A DNA stretch of 8,748 nucleotides from JAEXNA01 sp050486105 (GTDB lineage Bacteria; Vulcanimicrobiota; Xenobia; Xenobiales; JADMJV01): contig JBJHCR010000276.1 in the NCBI GenBank assembly GCA_050486105.1, positions 1 through 8,748 on the forward strand. Reading direction: 5' to 3'. The position numbers and the translations under genes are program-made. Shown here in pieces: positions 1 to 4,811 of the stretch. The notes beneath the pieces were generated by a model. The model made no database searches, was not told where the DNA came from, and worked only from the letters and a program-made list of their open reading frames with translations. Each line of letters opens with the position of its first letter. Position 1 is the stretch's first letter.

Positions 1-295
1 CCACGATTCCCGTTCCCGCCGGATACTCTAAAGTGAGCGGCCGACCACCTGGGTCATACGTGTAGGTAAAAACCTGGTTACCACCGCTTCGGACAAAGGT
101 GACCTGATACAGGCGACCGTCTCCATAGTAGGAGTACTCGGTGACTTTGGGAGTGGCAGAGGAGGCGTCCTCGGTGACTTTGGTGACATTGCCCTCCTCA
201 TCATGCTCAAAGCTCATCTCCTTGCCGTCCTCGAAGACAATCTTGGTGATGCGGTCTAGAGCATCGTATTCGAACGCTCGACCCTCGGTTTCCCC

Positions 296-340
296 ACCGT
301 AACGGGCTTGACCGAATCGAGCCTGGCCATAACGAGGTGG
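296..340 (-). repeat. Three imperfect 15-bp tandem units inside the Rhs fragment
   Basis: Three adjacent 15-base units (296-310, 311-325 and 326-340) are related and in frame. On the minus strand they encode PRYGQ-ARFGQ-ARYGG-like peptides. They sit between the first and second YD repeats, so they look like a small in-frame expansion that adds a short Arg/Gly/aromatic linker without breaking the frame. Confidence 0.5.
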
Positions 341-446
341 AACACCCTGAGAGGTGCCGATGAGACGCCCGAGATCGTCATATTGAAAAGTCCTGGACTC
401 TCGGACATTCGCCAATTCGAGAGGGTCGGTGGGCGGCGCCAAAATC

Positions 447-475
447 TTGACAGACCAGATCTGATCTGGTTCGAT
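447..475 (+). promoter_or_regulatory. Putative promoter of the phd-vapC module
   Basis: A perfect TTGACA lies at 447-452. Seventeen bases later, at 470-475, is TTCGAT, a weak -10 match (3 of 6); TCGATA one base further on is an alternative. Initiation would then fall at about 480-483, on the antitoxin ATG at 482. No Shine-Dalgarno sequence lies just upstream of that ATG, so a leaderless transcript fits. The -35 match is seen; transcription from it is inferred. Confidence 0.45.
454..470. promoter_or_regulatory. 17-bp palindrome, putative antitoxin operator
   Basis: ACCAGATCTGATCTGGT is a perfect 8+1+8 dyad. It occupies the spacer between the TTGACA box and the -10-like sequence, and ends 12 bases before the antitoxin start. 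Phd/YefM antitoxins are known to repress their own operons by binding palindromes over the promoter, so this is the natural autoregulation site. The symmetry is seen directly; binding is inferred. Confidence 0.6.
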
Positions 476-481
476 ATCTTT

Positions 482-718
482 ATGATTCTAAAAAATATTT
501 CTGAGGCAAAGGCGGAGCTTTCTGCCTTGATCGAGGCGGTTAGTAAGGGCGAGGAAGTTTTGATTGGCAAGGCCGGTGTACCGGTGGCCCGTTTGATACG
601 CTACACCGGAGCATCTGCACCCCGGGTCCCCGGTGCTCTTAAGGGCCAGATTAAGGTCGGTCCAGACTTTGACGAGTTGCCTGCCGATATTGCGGCTGCT
701 TTCGGTATAGAGTCCTGA
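482..718 (+). CDS. Phd/YefM family antitoxin
   Basis: A 78-residue antitoxin of a type II toxin-antitoxin pair. It neutralises the adjacent PIN toxin by direct binding and, with it, represses the operon. The N-terminal segment (residues 2-40; ISEAKAELSALIEAV, GEEVLIGKAGVPVARLI) is the classic Phd/YefM DNA-binding and dimerisation fold. The C-terminal segment (residues 50-78; PGALKGQIKVGPDFDELPADIAAAFGIES) matches the disordered, toxin-wrapping tail of Phd antitoxins paired with Sll0205-like VapC toxins. The frame stays open upstream to at least 308, but homology begins at the ATG at 482 and the length is then typical, so I take that start. There is no Shine-Dalgarno sequence, in keeping with leaderless translation. 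Its stop overlaps the first codon of the toxin frame, which suggests translational coupling. Confidence 0.9.
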   Translation: MILKNISEAKAELSALIEAVSKGEEVLIGKAGVPVARLIRYTGASAPRVPGALKGQIKVGPDFDELPADIAAAFGIES

Positions 719-1092
719 GAATTCTTCTCGACACTCACTATTTGCTTTGGTGGCTTGGTGACACCCCAGAGTTAGGTGCTCGTGCTCGAGATCTAATCTC
801 CGCACCCGAGAACCTCATCTTCTTTAGTGTGGCGAGCCTGTGGGAGCTTCGAATCAAAGAAGGGGTCGGAAAAATCGAACTCCCGGAGAGCTTTTCTGCA
901 GTCCTAGCGAACCAGTCATTCGAATCCCTAACCGTGACCTTGCGGCACACGGAAGCCTTACGCGGACTCCCCTTACACCATAGAGATCCTTTCGATAGAA
1001 TGCTGATCGTCCAAGCTCAATGTGAGAGGTTGACTTTGCTCACCCGTGACCAAGCTATCGCAGCATATGACCTTGATAGCCTCATCGTGTAA
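715..1092 (+). CDS. vapC: VapC family PIN-domain toxin (Sll0205-like), CTG start
   Basis: A PIN-domain ribonuclease toxin of 125 residues if read from 715. Members of this fold cleave RNA with Mg2+ held by a cluster of acidic residues. The expected acids are present: Asp6 (RILLDTHYLLWWL), Glu44 (SVASLWEL), Asp91/Asp94 (LHHRDPFDRMLI) and Asp112 (LTRD). The HHRDPFDR block and partnership with a Phd/YefM antitoxin are typical of the Sll0205-like VapC group. The start is odd. Homology reaches residue 2, but the only codon in place is CTG at 715-717, overlapping the antitoxin TGA as CTGA where relatives have ATGA. The nearest standard start, TTG at 742, would remove Asp6. The toxin is therefore made from CTG through coupling, or made poorly, or is silenced. 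Family assignment is firm; the start is inferred. Confidence 0.85.
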   Translation: MRILLDTHYLLWWLGDTPELGARARDLISAPENLIFFSVASLWELRIKEGVGKIELPESFSAVLANQSFESLTVTLRHTEALRGLPLHHRDPFDRMLIVQAQCERLTLLTRDQAIAAYDLDSLIV

Positions 1093-1743
1093 GGTCTCAG
1101 GCACTCTCCAAGCCGAAAAGACACGGCGACCGATTCTGGATGAAGTGGTACCTCATCGAAGACCAGCAGCGCATCGCCGTTTACGACCCCGTCGAAAAGA
1201 CCGTCTCGCTTCTCAGGCCTGGTGCCCTTAGATAGAAGTGCTCTTTCTGATCCCCGAGGATTCGAGCCACCCTGGCCTTTCGAGCGGAACCAGGATCGCC
1301 CCTGGAATCTACTGGACCAAACGCAGATAGCCCCGTTGCCCCGTGCTTTAGAGTTGCCTTTCCTTCAAGGTTTTGCTAAACTTGCGGCAGCCGAGTCTGG
1401 ACCTTTTGGTCTGGAACGGGGGAACCATTTTTGGGGCTAACCAAGTTTATTGGAGAGCATCTTCCAGCTCTAGCCCGTCAGCTAACCTCGTAGGCTCTGG
1501 AAGAAGACGTCAGAGTTCAACTCTTAGGTCTTCTTAGACAATAAGTGACCGTGGAGGCTCTATGTCTGCAATCAATTGCGGTATATCGCTCTGCGCTCGC
1601 CTGAGCGCCTCAATTCCTTCTCTAAATGACCAAGACACCCCGTCTTTGTCGCCCCTCCCAACGTATCCCGGCCGACTGCCGAAGTCTTGTTTGCTCGCGA
1701 CGGATTTCCGCAAAAATTGCCCCATTAGGCGGGGAGGCCTGGC
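1093..1743. other. Stretch without a recognised gene
   Basis: No gene is recognised in these 651 bases. A 31-codon plus-strand frame at 1140-1235 (begins MKWYLIEDQQ, then AVYDPVEKTVSLL) has a natural-looking composition and might be the end of a lost gene. A plus frame reaching 1440 has no recognisable domain. On the minus strand, a frame closing at 1534-1536 gives an acidic/basic, protein-like string (RPGYVGRGDKDG, SFREGIEALRRAQSDIPQLI). It lacks a Shine-Dalgarno sequence, and its upstream end runs into the following plus-strand gene, so it is at best a remnant. A bulged hairpin lies at 1501-1535. I see no tRNA, attC site or transposase here. Confidence 0.4.
1501..1535. other. Two-part inverted repeat (hairpin)
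   Basis: The outer arms AAGAAGAC (1501-1508) and GTCTTCTT (1528-1535) pair over 8 bp. After a 3x3 internal loop, the inner arms AGAGT (1512-1516) and ACTCT (1520-1524) pair over 5 bp around a 3-base loop. No T-tract follows on either strand, so it is not a textbook intrinsic terminator. It abuts the stop of an unassigned minus-strand frame. Confidence 0.4.
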
Positions 1744-2427
1744 ATGACTCGATGCATCTCTCCCATCATTGATGGCCGGTTGCGAAGCAACTTTGTCAAA
1801 GTCCCTCAAGCAATCCAGGGCTGCTCGGGCATACGCATTTTCGGCAGGCTGATTCGTTCATTTCTGTTTTCCACAGATGTCGCGATCATCAGAAACTGTG
1901 ACGCTGACGCGGTACTAGCCGTCTATCCGTTCACCCCGCAACCCATGATCACCCACGCTCTCATGCTGGCTGCGGATAAACCCGTGATTTGTGGTGTAGG
2001 CGGTGGACTGACCTCGGGAAATCGCTCGCTGGCTATAGCCCGAGATGCCGAGTTTCAAGGGGCGTTAGGAGTGGTGCTCAACGCTCCAACGGAGAACGAA
2101 CTCATAGCAAGAATGAGTCAAGAGCTCGAAATCCCTGTCATTGTCACTGTGGTCAGTGAAGACACCGATTTTTCAGCTCGGATCGCGGTTGGAGTCTCGA
2201 TATTCAACGTCTCTGGCGGCACAGAGACAGCCAGAATCGTTCACAAGATCCGGGCTGTAAGTCGTACGATACCCATTATAGCAACCGGCGGTCGACAAGA
2301 AGACACGGTGCGTAGCGTGATCGAATCTGGGGCCAATGCCATCAGCTACACACCGCCATCAACCCTGGAACTCTTTCGACCCATGATGGAAAAATACCGA
2401 AGCTCGGCTGCCAAAAGTCGGCCCTAG
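1744..2427 (+). CDS. Conserved TIM-barrel-like protein of unknown function ('hydrolase' family)
   Basis: A 227-residue protein of a conserved but uncharacterised family, found mainly in anaerobic bacteria and often labelled 'hydrolase' without biochemical support. The family blocks I recognise are GRLIRSFLFSTDVAIIRNCDADAVLAVYPFTPQP (residues 34-67), PVICGVGGGLTSG (80-92), DAEFQGALGVVLNAPTENE (101-119), FNVSGGTETARIVHKIR (154-170), PIIATGGRQEDTVRSVIESGANAISYTPPS (177-206) and a terminal MMEKYR. The alternating strands and ATGG/GANAI loops resemble phosphate-binding ends of TIM barrels such as ThiG or HisA. That likeness is inference and gives no substrate. The start is supported by GGGGAGG at 1731-1737, six bases before the ATG. 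Only residues 1-19 look unconserved. The next gene begins 196 bases later and is probably a separate unit. Confidence 0.8.
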   Translation: MTRCISPIIDGRLRSNFVKVPQAIQGCSGIRIFGRLIRSFLFSTDVAIIRNCDADAVLAVYPFTPQPMITHALMLAADKPVICGVGGGLTSGNRSLAIARDAEFQGALGVVLNAPTENELIARMSQELEIPVIVTVVSEDTDFSARIAVGVSIFNVSGGTETARIVHKIRAVSRTIPIIATGGRQEDTVRSVIESGANAISYTPPSTLELFRPMMEKYRSSAAKSRP

Positions 2428-2610
2428 ACGGCAAACCGTTAAACTTGGTCTTCGGGCAAACTCGACAAGCGGAGTGCTAGAAGGCCTTACTCAGAGTTGC
2501 GCCTCGGCGCCTTCACCCTCAATTCCAGGCTCGGAAATCTCGAGACAAGACCCTTCATATTCCGTCCCTGAATCCGAATCAGAGCGTCTTTTTGCCCCGT
2601 TTTCAATTTG

Positions 2611-2617
2611 AAAGGAG
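2611..2617 (+). promoter_or_regulatory. Ribosome binding site fixing the TTG start of the antiporter
   Basis: AAAGGAG lies six bases before the TTG at 2624. It is the best Shine-Dalgarno match in the leader, and the TTG places the first membrane helix at a normal distance. This decides the non-ATG start. Confidence 0.75.
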
Positions 2618-2623
2618 TTTCCC

Positions 2624-4696
2624 TTGACCAACCAAGACTTGAATAACCTGCTAAGAGAATTGCCTTTCACCGACCCGTTGCTGACTTTTTCAACTTTGCT
2701 GGCCGCGATTCTCTTGGGGCCCCTTATTTTTAACAGATTCAAGCTTCCTGGAGTGATAGGAGTCATCATCCTGGGGGTCATCATTGGTCCCAACTCCCTA
2801 GGGCTCCTCAATGTCGAGGGTTCGGTCACGATGCTTGGTCAAGTGGGCTTGCTGTATATCATGTTTCTGGCCGGCTTAGAGATTGACCTCAACGATTTTT
2901 TTCGGCATAAGAGACGTAGCATCATCTTTGGTGTCCTGACCTTCACCATCCCCCAAGTTGCGGGAACACTGATCTTTCTTGCCCTAGGCTACAACCTCTT
3001 GGCCTCTCTGCTGATTGCAAGCATGTTTGCCTCCCACACTCTGGTTGCCTATCCGGTAATTCAAAGGCTTGGATTGACCAAGAACAATGCTGTTCTCACC
3101 GCAGTGGGAGGAACGATCCTCACCGATACAGCGGCCCTTTTACTCCTTGCGGTCATCGTGCGAGCTCATCAAGGATCCTTAGACGCAGCGTTTTGGCTGG
3201 GCTTGGCCATCAAGCTTTCTCTTTATCTCCTTCTGGTCATCAAGCTCATTCCAAGACTCTGTCGATGGTTTTTTCGATCCTTTGAAGATGAGAGCTTAGA
3301 GTTCTTGTTTGTGCTTGTCCTGACATTCGGACTTTCCTACCTCGCTCGCTTGATTGGAATCGAACCCATCGTGGGGGCCTTTTTTGTTGGGCTAGCTCTC
3401 AATCCCCTAATTCCGTCTTCCAGTGTCCTCATGAATCGCATCGGATTCGTCGGCAACTCTCTCTTCATTCCTTTCTTCTTGCTGTACATAGGGATGCTGG
3501 TCGACGTCTCGGTCCTAGCGAGTTCCCTCGCTGTCTGGGGTGTCATGGCTGCGATGCTCGGAACCAATATGGGCACGAAACTCATCTCGGCCAAAGCCAC
3601 CGAAAAACTGTTCAGCTACTCTAGGGCCGAAGGATGGATCATCTTCGGCCTATCAACCACCGAAGCTGCGGCCACTTTGGCTGCAACCCTAGTGGGATAC
3701 CGTATAGGACTTATTGGCGACGAGGTTCTCAACGGCGTCATCCTGATGATCTTGGTAACTTGTATCTGCGGCCCGTCGATAGTTCAACACTTCGGAAAAG
3801 TTGTGGTCGTCGAAAGTGAGTCCGTCCAAGAAGTCGACAGTGAAGGGCCCCAAAGAATTCTCATACCTCTAGCGAATCCCGAGACGGCTAAGGGTCTAGT
3901 GGAACTCGGACTCATGCTCAGAACAGATAAGGCCGAACCTCTCTATCCCTTGACAGTGGCTTCCCAAGAAGCCCAACATATCGCTTCTGCCGTGATTGCA
4001 AGTGAGAAAATGCTGGCTAGGGTCGGGGAGTTGGCCGCAGCAGCCAACGTGCCTGTCATCCCCATAACCCGGGTGGACGTCAATGTTTCCCTCGGAATCG
4101 CAAGGGCAGCCAAGGAACGACGAATCAGTGACCTAGTTATTGGTTGGAACGGTGCAGTTTCTGCTCAACTGAAAATCTTTGGAACGGTCCTCGACCAACT
4201 CATCGAGCGAACCGACTCGACGGTCTTCGTTTGCCGACTCCGGCACCCGATCGCCCTCCACAGGAGACTCCTACTGCTCGTTCCACCCCTTTCGGATAAA
4301 GAGCCTGGGTTCGGCCATTTGCTGAAATCGGTCAAGCTCATCTTGAGCGGAGCGGGTCTCAGCCTTCAGGTTTTCGCCACCTTGGAGAGTACTTCCAACC
4401 TGGAGCATGCTTTTGGAGCTCCTCAATATGAAGTCCCTTGTGAGTTCGTAACCTTGGAGACCTGGTCGGGGGTTTTAGAGAAACTTAAAGTCAACGTGAA
4501 AAACGAAGACCTGATCGTGCTTATCGGCGCCCGGCGCCATTCTGTCGCCTGGACAGCGGACACCGACCGCATGCCCAAAGAGTTGGTGAAGAGATTCGAC
4601 GAGCACGACCTCATTGTTGCCTACCCCAGAACAGCTGACTCCGCTTCCAACCGGTCGGTAGAGCTTGTTCCGAAGGATGAGAATCCTAATTCCTAA
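2624..4696 (+). CDS. CPA2-family cation:proton antiporter with USP-like C-terminal tail
   Basis: A 690-residue inner-membrane Na+(or K+)/H+ antiporter for pH and cation homeostasis. Residues about 18-390 are strongly hydrophobic and form the transport core. Recognisable blocks are LPGVIGVIILGVIIGPNSLGLL (41-62), MFLAGLEIDL (80-89), ASHTLVAYPVIQ (136-147), GGTILTDTAALLLLAV (162-177), IVGAFFVGLALNP (249-261), FIPFFLLYIGMLVDV (281-295) and STTEAAATLAATLVGY (344-359). The Asp168 of the TD pair corresponds to the ion-binding helix that carries DD in NapA-type and QD in KefC-type proteins. A soluble tail follows, in two alpha/beta halves (about 410-540 and 545-668). The first ends in IGWNG...IFGTVLDQLIERTDSTVFV, like the nucleotide-binding loop of universal stress proteins; the second is weaker. 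The tail may gate transport by sensing a nucleotide or stress signal. Cation specificity cannot be read from sequence. Start is TTG with a good ribosome binding site. Confidence 0.9.
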   Translation: MTNQDLNNLLRELPFTDPLLTFSTLLAAILLGPLIFNRFKLPGVIGVIILGVIIGPNSLGLLNVEGSVTMLGQVGLLYIMFLAGLEIDLNDFFRHKRRSIIFGVLTFTIPQVAGTLIFLALGYNLLASLLIASMFASHTLVAYPVIQRLGLTKNNAVLTAVGGTILTDTAALLLLAVIVRAHQGSLDAAFWLGLAIKLSLYLLLVIKLIPRLCRWFFRSFEDESLEFLFVLVLTFGLSYLARLIGIEPIVGAFFVGLALNPLIPSSSVLMNRIGFVGNSLFIPFFLLYIGMLVDVSVLASSLAVWGVMAAMLGTNMGTKLISAKATEKLFSYSRAEGWIIFGLSTTEAAATLAATLVGYRIGLIGDEVLNGVILMILVTCICGPSIVQHFGKVVVVESESVQEVDSEGPQRILIPLANPETAKGLVELGLMLRTDKAEPLYPLTVASQEAQHIASAVIASEKMLARVGELAAAANVPVIPITRVDVNVSLGIARAAKERRISDLVIGWNGAVSAQLKIFGTVLDQLIERTDSTVFVCRLRHPIALHRRLLLLVPPLSDKEPGFGHLLKSVKLILSGAGLSLQVFATLESTSNLEHAFGAPQYEVPCEFVTLETWSGVLEKLKVNVKNEDLIVLIGARRHSVAWTADTDRMPKELVKRFDEHDLIVAYPRTADSASNRSVELVPKDENPNS

Positions 4697-4757
4697 GGGC
4701 CCTGGCAAATCCGGAGAAGGCCTTCGTGACCGCCCTCAAGAACGCTGAGCGGACTTC

Positions 4758-4787
4758 TTGCACCCCTGTTCTTCTTTGGGGTTGCAA
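4758..4787. promoter_or_regulatory. Inverted repeat in the fadN leader
   Basis: TTGCA-CCCC (4758-4766) pairs with GGGG-T-TGCAA (4778-4787), giving nine base pairs with one bulged T around an 11-base pyrimidine-rich loop. It ends 24 bases before the fadN ATG in the 115-base gap after the antiporter. It could be an mRNA hairpin or the dyad of a fatty-acid-responsive repressor. It matches no operator I know, so the role is inferred from position only. Confidence 0.35.
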
Positions 4788-4811
4788 CACCGAAAGTGAG
4801 GCACCACCTGT

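Larger units (their letters stand above)
1..487 (-). pseudogene. Rhs/YD-repeat protein fragment, running off the left edge
   Basis: Read on the minus strand, this frame gives a chain of YD-type repeats: FQYDDLGRLIG, then FEYDALDRITKI, FEHDEEGNVTKV, EYSYYGDGRLYQV and YTYDPGGRPLTLEYPAG. This is the signature of Rhs/YD-repeat proteins, whose repeats build a large beta-cage, often around a polymorphic C-terminal toxin. About 162 codons are visible and the C-terminal side lies beyond the left edge. The frame meets a TAG at 488-490. Upstream of the first repeat the only possible starts are TTG codons at 440-442 and 413-415; the first ATG (215-217) is inside the repeats. Rhs proteins usually exceed 1000 residues, so I infer that the 5' part was lost, probably where the adjacent toxin-antitoxin module now begins. 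The family is clear. Calling it a remnant is inference, since a frameshift or alternative start cannot be excluded. Confidence 0.75.

Noticed and set aside
308..481. Upstream extension of the antitoxin frame that would give a 136-residue protein.
   Set aside because: Family homology begins at 482 and the extension is antisense to the YD-repeat frame. The promoter and operator also lie inside it.
1222..1440. A 72-codon plus-strand frame containing DPRGFEPPWPF, of the kind often produced by reading across a tRNA gene on the other strand.
   Set aside because: I folded the minus strand around the T-loop-like CTCGAAT. The flanking arms GGTGG and CCTCG do not pair, and no acceptor or anticodon stem is visible, so there is no tRNA. 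The frame has no recognisable domain.
1436..1487. Two GCTAACC copies about 45 bases apart, considered as integron attC core sites because cassettes often carry toxin-antitoxin genes.
   Set aside because: Neither copy fits the RYYYAAC/GTTRRRY consensus, and the paired inner boxes of an attC hairpin are missing.
2499..2510. Short GC-rich dyad GCGCC-TC-GGCGC between the TIM-barrel and antiporter genes, considered as a terminator.
   Set aside because: The loop would be only two bases (or four with a shorter stem), and no T-tract follows.
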